A DNA stretch of 64,000 bases from Eublepharis macularius. Its lineage: Eukaryota > Chordata > Lepidosauria > Squamata > Eublepharidae. The stretch is taken from positions 87,224,464 through 87,288,463 of the forward strand of contig NC_072796.1 in assembly GCF_028583425.1 (NCBI RefSeq), given 5' to 3'. A model generated the notes under the pieces. It had not been told where the DNA came from. It made no database searches and saw only the letters and a program-made list of their open reading frames with translations. Of this stretch, positions 1-11,165 are shown piece by piece (within the stretch, counting starts at the first letter, position 1; every line of letters starts with the position of its first letter). A program made the position numbers and the translations under genes.

Positions 1-164
1 TCAGGGGAATTATATAAGTAGTTTGCCATGTGGTGTGGGAGGCTAGTCTTGAAAGAAAACCTTTATGCCTAGTCCTTGGGTATACTTAAAAGTGCTCACT
101 GGATTGTGACCTATATCAGAAGTTTCATTCCCTTGAATGCTTTGAAATGCAGGACTTACCGTCT

Positions 165-400
165 TCAGCTGCTGTAGCATAGTAGTTAAGTGGCTGGGCT
201 CTGAGCCAGCTCTCTACTGGTTCAACTCCCACTGCTGTCATGAATTCAGCAGGTAGCCTTGGCGAAGCCATTCCTCTCAGCCCCAACTCCCCAGCTGTAT
301 TGTGGGGATAATATAACACTGACTTTGTTAACTGCTCTGAATGTAGCACTAATCAGAAGAGTGGTATATAAGCACATAGTTGTTGTTGTAGTTATTCTAT
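165..400 (+). repeat. tRNA-derived SINE, diverged
   Basis: Box A-like tagcatagtagttaagtggc (175-194) and box B ggttcaactcc (219-229), then a tail with ctctgaatgtagcac, gtggtatataagcac and (TTG)n. Related to the 57440 copy but more diverged. Confidence 0.78.
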
Positions 401-2077
401 TGAAAACTGTGCCTATTTTATGTATTAAAATAACAGCTGCTAAATAAGGGGAAAACACCCTCTAAGACCGCGAAAACTGACATTCTAAAATGAATTTTTT
501 CATGCCAGTGTTGGTGCCAGTGTCTTTTCATTACTAAAATATGACTGGAATATACATTGCCCAGTGTGATAGCACAGCAAAAGTCTATTTAATAATCCTG
601 TCATTGATTTTTTTTTATTTTGTGTCTATAAATAGTTCCATCATACTTCAATATGAATACTAAGCTCCAGCAAAGGCAGGCAGCTGGTGGGGGTGGGGGG
701 GTGGGGGTAGAAGCCCTCATAAAGAAGAAGTCATGAAGTCTGGAGCTGCAGCCAGATTTCCTTTGCAAGGTGAGGTGTGGCCAGCTTTTTGTGGGGAGTT
801 GCCTGGGAGGGTTCCACACCCTCCCCCCAGACTGGAGAACCTAAGACTGGCCATCCGCCAAGCAGCCAGACGCCAGGCTCTCGGCTCTCAGCACTGGGAG
901 AGGTCGCTCAGCCTGGTTATACAATGGTATTATCTCAGACTAACCACCGCTGCAGAAACTCTCAATGTTTCCTGTCCTTCTGGTCGCAGCACAAACTGTC
1001 CGCTTTCCAACCACTTTCTTACACACTCACCAGCACTTGGTCGCCAGACATGCTGAAAAAATGTCTAAAGTTACTTTCCCTCTCAGGATCTGCAGCTTCA
1101 GCAAGCTGTAACTTATTGTATTTCTATCCCCCTCTGTCATGATTGACACAGCAATAAGTCACATGAGAAAAGGGAGTTGTTCCCAGATCTGTTTCTCAAA
1201 TACCAAACAAAGTTTTTGTTACAGTAAAATTACTTCAGCTTTACTAATGACACGTTTACTAGAAAATAAACAAGTAAACATTTCCAGGTACAATCTCAAG
1301 GATGGCCACTGTGCACCACTTTGCTTCCTCTGCTTTTGGGACCATGAGTGTAGAAGAATGTTGCATGTAGAGAGAAAAATCCATTGCCGGTACAGCACGT
1401 CTAAGGTGTGTGTACTTCTGCAGTCCCAAACAGGTGACAGAATTATTTTGAAAATGCTGATCACCTGTTTGATTGATGAGGGAATTGATTTCATTCCCAG
1501 CCCCGTCAATCCAGGTGAGCAGAACTGCAAAGGCTAAGCTGATTATGTCAAATTCCTGCCCAATGGAAAGGCTTTCATATGCAGCATCCTCTCGCACAAC
1601 ATGAGAGAAACTATGGGTTAGAGTGAGGTTGTGACTGAGTACAAAAATGTTGCAAAGATTGATTACTGCCTTTCCCCAGATGCAGAATAAATAATACAAA
1701 AATAGCAAATCTAACCACTATACAACACTGCCTGTTAGATGAATTACTAGTATACTCTCTGAACTGTATTATGGATCAAGCTATAAAAATGTGCATGGGT
1801 AACATTTTTTCATATGGATTTCCTTATTGAGGTTAGCATCTCCAGTCCAATGAAAAGCCAAAATAACCTGAGAATTATGTTCTAATTGCAGTGCTGCTTT
1901 CTTTCTGTTTCATTAGTGCTCACATTAACTTGTAATGTTTTTACCATTATATTCATACTAGAAGTATTTCCAGATATATTTGGGCTGGACATTTGTAATT
2001 GTTCAGGTAACTTACTATAATGAATGCTAGTTCTTTTTGTAGTCAAATTGAATAAACTTTGTATAATATGTGCTCAG
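401..2077. other. No gene recognised
   Basis: AT-rich DNA with a G-rich run near 688-708. A stop-free stretch of 149 codons on the minus strand (1259-1708) has no domain I recognise and is within chance for this length. Confidence 0.6.
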
Positions 2078-2352
2078 TTTAATAATAATAATCACAATAA
2101 CAACAATAATAACATTCGATTTATATACTGCCCTTCAGGACAACTTAATGCCTACTCAGAGTGGTTTACAAAGAATGTCATTATTATCCCCACAACAAAA
2201 CACCTTGTGAGGTGGGTGGGGCTGAAAGAGCTCCAGAAAACTGTGACTAGCCCAGGGTCACCCAGCTGGCTTCAAGTGGAGGTGAAGGGAAACAAACCTG
2301 GCTCTCCAGATTAGAGTCCCGCGCTCTTAACCACTACATCAAACTGGCCAAA
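2078..2352 (-). repeat. tRNA-derived SINE, same family as 57440-57690
   Basis: Reverse orientation: an (AAT)n run at the left, then aaccactac...aaactgg words at the right end. A partial second head (gggctcttaaccactacacc) follows at 2356-2382, so the head is locally duplicated. Confidence 0.88.
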
Positions 2353-2389
2353 CTGGCCGGGCTCTTAACCACTACACCAAAATGATAAT

Positions 2390-3455
2390 ATTTTAAAACT
2401 CAACATATTTGTGCACAATACGAGCAGAGCAATACGTATTGGATGTTGACCAGCTAGTTGGGGTGTCACAGGTCTTTTTGCATTCAACCTTTAATCATTT
2501 TTAGCAGCCAGTGAGATCAAAGAGATCCTTTAACCAACTATATGGCAAATTCATTGGGACTAGGAGCTAAGGCACATCAAAATGTTAATGCTTCATCAGT
2601 TTCATATGGGAAAATATCTTGTGAATAAACCTCCAAATGATGAGCGAGGGTGTTCATCATGTGTTGGGACAGAACTGACAACTAACCAGTTTTTCTTCAC
2701 AGTCTCACGTGGAGGAGGCGCTTGCCTGTGCAGACCAAATGTCATAACATTCCAGAGCTTTATCCCACGATCTGGTGCTCCGTACTCCCTCTTCAGGAAG
2801 AGGTGGTGCAATTTGGCATGTCACCTAAGAGGAGAAGATTGTACCTTCCTTCTTGGTTCTTTTCTGACTACCAAAGTAGCAGCTGTGAGTGGAATGTATT
2901 CCATGGCAGGCAACACTGCATCATTTTATATGTCTCCTTTATCTTTTCTTTCTCTGTGTGTGTTTCCTGGGTTTTGTTTTTCAGAACTTTGTTTCTTCCT
3001 TTTTGAGGGGTTGATTTTTCCCTCCCCTTTCCTAGTCCAGGCATAGTGTAGAGGTCCATATTCATACAATGCTGGCCTAGCAGAGGCAAACTTCCAGCCT
3101 CCAATGGCCACAAAGACTGTCTTCTGTGTTTGGGAAAGCAGCATCCCCCCCCCCATTGCCAGAAATGCATTAGATAGAGAAGACGCAACTGCTCCACTAG
3201 ACTCTGCACCTCTCTGTGGGAAAATCCCTAGAAAGGAACTATTTTGGAGCTGCCTATTAAAATGGCCTTTGCCCCCTAGATACTCTGCTGAGTATCATGT
3301 GGCGTCTCAGCTGCTCCCACTGGATCACCCCTGGCAATCAACAAAATTAAGGGTGCAAGCGAAGTTTCTTAGAGTGCTCTCCTGTGGACAGTTACTTCAC
3401 TCTATGCCCTCTGAGTTCAGTCTGTTTAGACCAGAATAACTTGGTATAGGATCTG
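2390..3455. other. No gene recognised
   Basis: Mixed-composition DNA with a C run at 3147-3155. No exon, RNA gene or mobile element identified. Confidence 0.55.
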
Positions 3456-3459
3456 AAGG

Positions 3460-3600
3460 TATAGGTATCTGAAGAAGTGAGCTGTGACTCACTAAAGCTC
3501 ATACCCTACCACAAATTTTCTTAGTCTTATAGCTGCTACTGGACTCTTGCTCTTTTCTACTGCTACAGACAGACTAATACGGCTACCCATCTTGGTACAG
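3460..3600 (+). repeat. Dispersed repeat, 'TACTGGACTC' family
   Basis: Carries ctaaagctcatacccta, gctgctactggactcttgct and actaatacggctaccc, a repeat seen again at 22395-22465, 22933-23045, 30113-30225, 34631-34680 and 38385-38550. Class not known to me. Confidence 0.7.
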
Positions 3601-3779
3601 GATGACACTGTCTTTGTGGTAAATACAAGATGGCACCACAAGAGGGAGCATTTATAAGTAATATTTAACATTTTAGATTGAATAAGAAGCTGTGTTTTTT
3701 TTAATCAACAAAAATAACAGAAAACAAGACAGTTATAATATGGTTACAAACTCTGAGCATGACCTCTTTGCACCATTGT

Positions 3780-4175
3780 TACAGCGTTATTGTGAGGACT
3801 GGATTCAGTAGAGGTGTTGATCCCTCCCCCATCAAAGGTTGGAGGGAGGGGTTTAAAACCCTCATGTCGTTTCAGCAATCAAAACTGATCATCAGCTTCT
3901 GGCCTCTTTTCAAGGTGACTGTTACATACAAAACCCTTCATGGCCTTGCAGGAAAATCTCTCCCCCACCATGACAGCTTCGTTCACCGGAGCAGGGCCTT
4001 CTGCAGGTACTGCCCTGCAAATGAGTGAGATCAACTCCTGCTCATACATGTGCATTCTCTGCTACGGCCCATGGCTTGTGGAATTGCCTGCCCAAGAAGG
4101 TCAGGAAGGCCCCCATACTATTGGTGTTCTGCAAACTACGTAGAATAAGAGTTCTTCAGGAGGCATTTTTATAAA
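3780..4175 (+). mobile_element. LINE ORF2 3'-end remnant (CR1/L2-like)
   Basis: Frames give FKVTVTYKTLHGLAG and later HGLWNCLPKKVRKAP, resembling the C-terminal end of CR1/L2-type ORF2 (tYKaLhG, LWNsLP). Several frame changes. Confidence 0.55.
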
Positions 4176-4209
4176 GGCAATAGGCTATGTTATGAAGCAA
4201 TGGTTCAAG

Positions 4210-6579
4210 AAGGTGATCCAGTAAAGTGAATGGGACTGTAAGCTACACTGTCACAGGTTCTGACCTTAATAGTATGGAATCATGAATAAAAGCAGGCCTG
4301 AGAATTTGCTTCTTACTGGCTCAGCTTTGCTCACATTGTCCCAATGTTGAGAAAGATAGTTTATTAATAAAAAGCTTTTGTCCAGACTACCCATCTTAGA
4401 AAGAGTAGAATAAGCAGAACACAGTTGGAAACAAGTATGCCTTAGGAAAGTTTCATTCAGTGCTCAGAGGTGTCTTACATCATGCCTTCAGAGGATAAAA
4501 CTTAGATGCTTTAATAAAGTTATATGAGATTCACATAGTTAAGTCTATTTAAAGTAGCTTCACCCTAAAACCCCTGAATCTCTTAGGTTTGAGTTGCAGT
4601 GAGACTGTCTTATCTGTTCTAAAACCCTTTGGTGAGAATCTTAGAAATTGTATTTATTCTTTTAAATTTAAGATAGATAGGATAAGGGATAACATGTATG
4701 CTTTTTATTTCTAATTTCATTGACATATACTAGTGTTTTTGTATCATTGCAATTCTTTTATATTTAATCATTTCAAGAGTGATTAGACTGATTTTAAATA
4801 CAGATCTTAAAGATAATATTGAGCGATTAGCTAGTTTTAAACATATGTGCTGGCATGGTTAAAATTACCCATACTACATGGGAAACTGCTAATTTCTTCC
4901 CACACAATTCAGCAAAATAAGAACTTTCCTGCCTGTGTAGGACTATATCACCTCCATATTGAGCATATGAATGACCTTATCCTTATGGCCTACAAGTATC
5001 TCTTTGATCTGAGAGAGTAATGGATAGATGATTTTGCTGACTTCATGCAGGCTTTTTAGTCACATTTCATTACAAGCTACTCTACCAGGTAGAATCCTTT
5101 TTGGTAATCATAAGGAACAGCTGTTAAAACACTTGTTTTTAAGTCTGTTACTTTTAACATTTAACATTTAACATTTAACATTTAACATTCTGAAAGATTG
5201 CACGACTTCTTTGTAACCTCTGTGTTTTGGGGCCCAGTGTGTGCTCATTTATTTTCTTTTAAAAGGTAAATCTACCTTTTTCCATGAGCATGACGTTACA
5301 AGACGTTAGCACAAATTGAGCTTCCTGTTTCAGAGAAGTGTCGCTATTGCAGGAGCCCAGAGGTCCTTTGAAAAAAAGCAATAGCAACTGTGAGAGATAT
5401 GATGTGAGCTTTGAAGAATCAGAGAGACAGAACCAAAGGAAACGTATGCAAAATGACGAAGTCCTTTTGTGCCTACCATATCCCACAGACAATGTAAGCC
5501 AAATATGCCATACCCAAACACATCCTTGTCTAGACCCCTGGCTGGTAACTCATCATTACCAGCCAACTGAGCTCATATATGACATACCAACAATGGCATT
5601 GGCTCTGGTATGATGAGGTGATGCTACTTCAGAGGAAGGATTTAATGATTCAAAAAAGAGGCAATATGATTCAACCATTTTGTCATATTGATGTATTGAG
5701 ACTGAATTGGGTAGATGAAGGAAACTTTTTGAAAAAGCGTTTCTGTGTATCAGTGTAAGCTCTTTCTCTGTTTTCTAGTGGGAGGAATTCATTATGCCCA
5801 TCCCATTTTCAAATGGAGTGTGAAAATCCTATTGGACCATAGGCTATGGCTATTCATCATCATGCAGACAAGTCAACTAGCTGAGGATTTTGGAGGTCTA
5901 TTCATGCCAGCTCCACCTCTCCAGAGCAGGCATTTAGGAGCAGGCTGGCCAACCCACATTGTGTTTTCAATAATATTGGATTAGCTGATCACTTGATGGC
6001 CTTGAGAAGGGTTTTTTAAAATTCCCTTTGGCCTGGAAGGAGGCTGCCAGAAGATAGCAAAGGCCCCATCATAAGCTTCCCTTTTTTTCTGTGGCTAGAT
6101 CATTGCCCTGTGGTATGGAAGTATGGGCTCTTGCTGCCTCATACTTTTTTCCTCTGCGATAATTGCTGGCAGATCCCCACAATGTAGGCTTTGACTTGTT
6201 GAGGCTGCATATCCTTCTCTCGCTTGCTTTTGACTGCAGTGTTTTCCTTACTGAGGCATCTCACAGGAACTATTATATTTTACTTGCTCAAGTGGCTCCC
6301 TCCTCTTTGGCATACAAAAAGCATATTCCCCTCTCATGGACACTGAGTTGTGTGCAGTGACACTTCTGTCATTTCTGTCAGAGCAACTATCCCATAATTT
6401 TTTTCCTATAGATCACTTAGGTTCTCTCTGAATGCTTTCTATCCATTATGTGGTTCTGAGACTTTGCTTCTCAAAAAGTGGTGGTTTGTAAGTTGCCTGA
6501 ATTTGTGTTTGTCAAGCAACTGGCCTCTTCTAGTTTGCTTCTTGGCTTTTCAAATCTTTAGTTCAGGCTTTTGGGCCTG
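4210..6579. other. No gene recognised
   Basis: AT-rich. A stretch near 4250-4400 with closely spaced AATAAAAG words could be an old terminal-repeat fragment, but no boundaries were found. The 7-bp microsatellite at 5153 is the only clear structure. Confidence 0.5.
5153..5190. repeat. Microsatellite of 7-bp unit (aacattt)n
   Basis: About five tandem copies of aacattt. Confidence 0.95.
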
Positions 6580-6587
6580 GTTAGGCT

Positions 6588-8220
6588 TAGAGGTAGGCAC
6601 AGGGGGGAAGGCATCCTCTACCGCCTCGATGGCCGCTTCTACATGGTAGGGGCAGGCTCCACCTCCCACCCTTGGTTCTTTCCTTCCAACTTTCTAATGA
6701 CGGGATAACCCAGATATTTATGCAATCCACCTGTCTCCTCAATATCCCTGTACACAGTATCTGTCTCTCCTGTCAATCCAATACAGGTATTCAATGTATC
6801 AATGCATATCTATCCTATACACCTATCCCATACAGCTATGCACCTGTCTATTGAGAAACCAATCTATCCCATGTACCTAACAGTCCAATGCTCCATCTCC
6901 ATCCGGTGTGTTTGGGCGGCAAAAGCCTCTGCACCACGTGAGGTATGGATAACATCATTGGCCCCGATGCCATGATGTCCCCATCTGGTGGATGTATGTT
7001 GGTGTCTCTGACCCAACAGGGTGTGTGCTTGTGTGTGCAAGGCCTTTGCGTACACCACCATGTCTTGCTGGAGGGTTTTCTTTGCAGACTGTTGCTGGGT
7101 CATTTGGTTATGTGGCGGCCGCTGACATGACCCACCTTACTTCCATTTGGAAAGTAGCCTTTCTGAGGCCTGACAGGTAGGCACATGGGGGGTGCTGACA
7201 GGGAGCAGCCACACACCGTGTCCCCTAGAGGGGAGGTGGCCCACCACCACCTCCCTGAGCCCACCAGGCCTGGCAGCCGCTGACCTAACCCACCTTCCGG
7301 CTGTGCAGAAAGTAGCCTCTCTGAGGCCTGGTGGGTGGGCACATGGGGGGTGCTGCCGGCAAGCGGCCACATCCCCACCCCCTAGAGGGGAGGTGGCCCA
7401 CCACTGCCTCCCTGAGCCCGCCAGGCCCGGTGGCCACCAACGTGACCCACCTTACTTCCATCCCGAAAGTAGCCCCTGGGAGGCCTGGCGGGTGGCACCT
7501 GGGGAGTGCTGCCAGCAAGTGGCCACAGCCCCACCCCCTAGAGGGGAGGTGGCCCACCACCAGCTCCCTGAGCCCACCAGGCCCAGCGGCCACCGATGTG
7601 TCCCATCTTACTTCTGTCCGGAAAGTAGCCTCTCTGTGGCCTGGCAGGTGGGCACATTGGGGGTGCTGCCAGTGAGTGGCCAACCCCCACACCCCCTAGA
7701 GGGGAGGTGGCCCACCACTGCCTCCCTGAGCCCACCAGGCCCAGCGGCCGCTGACATGACCCACATTACTTCCATCCATCTGGAAAGTAGCCTCTGGGAG
7801 GCCTGGTGGGCAGGCACTTGAGGTTGCCGCCGGCAAGTGGCCAAACCCCCTGCCCCCTAGAGGGGAGGTGGCCTACCTTCGAGTCCACCACTTGTACACG
7901 GGGCCAAAGTTAACTGGTGGCTCCAATTGTATCAAATGGGAGTTTCCTGGGGGCGTCAGATTTGGGAATGTATAACTCCAAGATCAGTACTGCAATCTTG
8001 ACCCAACTTGGGTGATGGCTGGAGGAGAGCCTGCTGAACACTCCCTGTGAATATGGGCTCTCTAAGTCCCAAGGGGGGCATTCTGGCCCCCATAAACAAT
8101 GAACAACGAACATGTTTGTTAACGGGTCATGTTCATTACTGTTTGTTCGTGTTCGTCGATGGCCATGAACAACAAACAGCGTGTTCGGTTTCCCCCCCCC
8201 CCCGTTCGTGCCCATGTCTA
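6588..8220. mobile_element. hAT-type DNA element carrying a GC-rich minisatellite
   Basis: An exact 8-bp duplication gttaggct (6580-6587 and 8221-8228) bounds a 1,633-bp segment that starts TAGAGGTAGGCAC and ends GTGCCCATGTCTA, imperfect terminal inverted repeats. The right end, with its many GTTCGT/GAACAA words, matches the ends of the elements at 14389-15086 and 63364-63971. An 8-bp duplication is a hAT signature. No transposase is present, so it is non-autonomous. Most of the interior is a ~158-bp tandem repeat. Confidence 0.82.
7113..7875. repeat. Minisatellite of ~158-bp units, about five copies
   Basis: The word cccctagaggggaggtgg recurs at about 7222, 7379, 7535, 7693 and 7854, giving periods of 156-161 bp. 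Each unit also carries tgacccaccttacttcc and gaaagtagcc. The units are GC-rich and diverged. Long open frames across it reflect lack of stops, not coding: the period is not a multiple of three and varies. Confidence 0.95.
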
Positions 8221-8228
8221 GTTAGGCT

Positions 8229-10974
8229 ACAGAAGGCTTATCTCTGGGAAATCATCATGAGCGTGCTTTTGAACTTCCAGAGAAGATAAGGAATGAGATG
8301 GAACTGAGGCCCAGGCGCAGATGAGATCAGAGAGCTTCAAGGCCAGAGACCAGAAGAGAGTTTTGCACTTGCATTCCATCTCATTATAGCAAGGAACCCT
8401 GGGTGAGGTAAGTTGCTCTAATTGTGAGCAAGTTCCAGCGGCAGAGGAACATGGTAAAATGTCCAAACAACAACCATTAATTGTTCAAGCAGGATCAGGC
8501 CATGCTGTGAGCATCTTGGCATAAAGCAAGGGTCTTCATTCTAGTTAGTGCTCTGAGTGGGCACTGCTGTTGCTGCTGCGGGTGGAATACCTGCCGCTAC
8601 ATGCCATTCTGTGCTCTGGATATGACTAACAGGATAGGTGCCAGCCCAGGACTCGCCTCTGGATTTTGGACTTCAGAACTCTACATGGACTTTTGTGCTT
8701 CTAGTCTGACAAGGTGACCTCTGTGTCAGATGACCAAAGCCTATACAGTATTTTGGAGTACTTATTTAGTGTCATTATTTTCTTTCCTGTCTTGCACATT
8801 TGTAATCTTTCGAGTGCTTCTTAATAAACTTTATTAATTATACTTCTATGGTGTTATTTGGCTTTTGGACTTCAATCTAAGTCCAGTACTTTGGCCGATT
8901 TGGCTACAACTTCCAAGTAATTTTTGTAGAACTAATCTTGCAGGCATCGTACCTTGCAGGGCTGACTTCTTGATGAATACACAGTAGGGCAGGAGACTTG
9001 GTTCCTCTATCCCCCAGCTAAGGGTTAGTTAAGAGGGACTGGTGGTGGCTGCCATTACCCTGGGAGGTGAGGATTAACCCCTCACCCCAGTAGTGTGTTT
9101 GCTCTTGACATCCACTCTGGCCTTTCTGTGTGGATACAAGGGGTCCTGACAGTGTTAACCAGCAAATTCAGACTCCTCCTCAGATGAGGAGCTGTGGCTG
9201 CAAGCCATAGCTGCTGCCTAGCAGAGGCCATTTTAGCTGAACATAGACTACACTGCTTGGATCTCATAGATGTATTCCAAAAAGATTACAGGATTGCAAA
9301 TAGGATCTGTGAAGGCAACATATCCTGCGGAAGCAAGCTTAGAGAATGTAAAATTCCAGTCTCTAAAGTTGAGGGGGATAGATCTGTTGCCTGTTTTGGG
9401 CCGTAAAGATATTTCTGTTGTATTAAAGAGGTTTCTTGTTACCCTTATTCACTTGAAACAAAACTTTGGGTGTGTGCTTGCTGGGGACCCATGGAAATCA
9501 ACAATGCTATACATAGCTCAGTCTGATTTCATTACCAGCTGATGTTGCTCCACACATAGTTCAGCTGAAGAGAGGAAATTCTGCAGTTCTTTGTTATTCT
9601 AACTTGCTGAGCCTGCTTGTCAAGGCCCTTCTGGTTATCGTATTATCCTTTTTTGAAATAAACCGAGTACACTGTGTTTGAGGAAACCCTGTAGAGCACC
9701 ATGGTAATTTATATCAAGGTCCCCATTCAAGAACTGGCATTACAGAGCTAAATCATATCACTTGGTCAGCATGAATGTGCTTAACTAGTTTGCTCCAGGA
9801 TATCATGGGCATTGTTTTCTTTTCAATAAAACTATTCTTTACTGGTTTACATGTAACTGCCATGGTGTACTCTCACACATACCAAGTTTTTCTTTTAGTT
9901 ACCCGGTGCATATCTCCTAATTATTGGCCTAACTATATGCTATAGTTTCCCCAGGGACATTCCTGAGTTTGGTGCAGAGGCATGTTCTGACATTCTGCAC
10001 TTCCGAGACACACAGTGGCCCAATTCAGATTGTGCTCATGATGCACAGAAAGAGGAAGCTTAGATCTTCGCTCCTTTACCATTTTCCTTACCTGAAAAGG
10101 CCCCAGGGGCACTATTTAGCTCATTGTGGAAGTATAATGTGTACACCATTAGTACATGTGCAACCTCCCATTGGGCAAATAGCACCCCTGAGGCTGTTAC
10201 AAGTTGGAAGGAAGATCTAAGTCCTCTTATTCAATGTGCCATAGTCTGAATTAGGCCTATGCATGCCTGGAAAGTGTGAACTTGAGAACGTATCTCTCCA
10301 CCCAACCTGTTGATGTTCTCAGGAAAACATAATATGTAGTTGCCAATATCCTTGGGAGTTTTAGAGGTGGAGCAAGAAGTAGAAATTATGGTATGCAACT
10401 TGTGTTGTTACAGCCAGCCCAAAACTCAGTTATGATGTAAGTGCATTGGGCAATGCTCTGGCTGTCCCCCCAAATTCCATGATACTTACAGCATTGTTCA
10501 ATGTTCTTTCATCACATCCAGGTTTTCAGTTGGATGTGATATTGCATTCCATTATTTCTGCTCCCAGGCCTTTGACTTGCTGGTCCAGGAAAAAAGGACA
10601 TGATGGCAGGTCCACCAGCAGGAGCCTTCCCAGCATAAATGGACACCTGCAAATCCTATCCACTATCCTCAACAAATCAGATATTAAGGATGGGGCAGTT
10701 ACTCCAGGCTATACCATTTCAGAGCAACTACCAGTTAGAATAATGGGCCCATAATGTACTTCACAATACCGCTGGATACATTTAGAGATAAATGATCCCT
10801 TGCTGATATCCCAAGTTCACTTTGAACTATAGACTAATGAATTTATGGCAGAAGCAAGAATTGAAATGGGGATCTAATCTGCAGCTCAATTACTTTACCA
10901 GTATACTTCCTGAGCTCTCATAAAGAGCACCTGTGGCAGCCCTGCCTTATTGAGACATATACAAAAGGGCCACC
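8229..10974. other. No gene recognised
   Basis: Unremarkable DNA. The segment near 8560-8870, ending with cttaataaactttattaatt, looks terminal-repeat-like, but no second copy or target duplication is visible. Confidence 0.5.
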
Positions 10975-11165
10975 TGACCTTGTGAGCCTGATCTTATCAG
11001 ATCTCAGAAGCTAAGCAGGGTCAGCCTTGGTTAGTAATTGGATGGGAGACCCCCAATGAAGACCAGAGTTGCAAAGGCAGGCAATGGCAAACCACCTCTA
11101 TTAGTCTCTTGCCATGAAAACCCCATCCAGGGTCACCATAAGTCTGCTATGAGTTGAGGGCACTC
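10975..11165 (+). repeat. 5S-rRNA-derived SINE
   Basis: The first ~75 bases closely match 5S rRNA, including agatctcagaagctaagcag and attggatgggagacc (the internal promoter region). A body ending gggtcaccataagtctgcta follows. A SINE, not a 5S gene, because the 3' half of 5S is replaced. Confidence 0.92.

Noticed and set aside
175-229. tRNA gene
   Set aside because: Box A and box B motifs are present but the rest does not fold as a tRNA and a SINE tail follows.
1259-1708. 149-codon minus-strand open frame
   Set aside because: No recognised family and a length within chance expectation for 64 kb.
7192-7821. 209-codon open frame in the GC-rich repeat
   Set aside because: It runs through the ~158-bp tandem repeat, whose period is not a multiple of three; peptide repeats do not persist in frame.
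7113-7875. CRISPR-like array
   Set aside because: Whole units repeat without short repeats and unique spacers, and the source is a vertebrate.
8560-8870. Solo LTR
   Set aside because: An AATAAA-bearing segment looks terminal-repeat-like, but no TG/CA boundaries, target duplication or second copy were found.
10975-11050. 5S rRNA gene
   Set aside because: Only the first ~75 bases match 5S; the 3' half is replaced by a SINE body.
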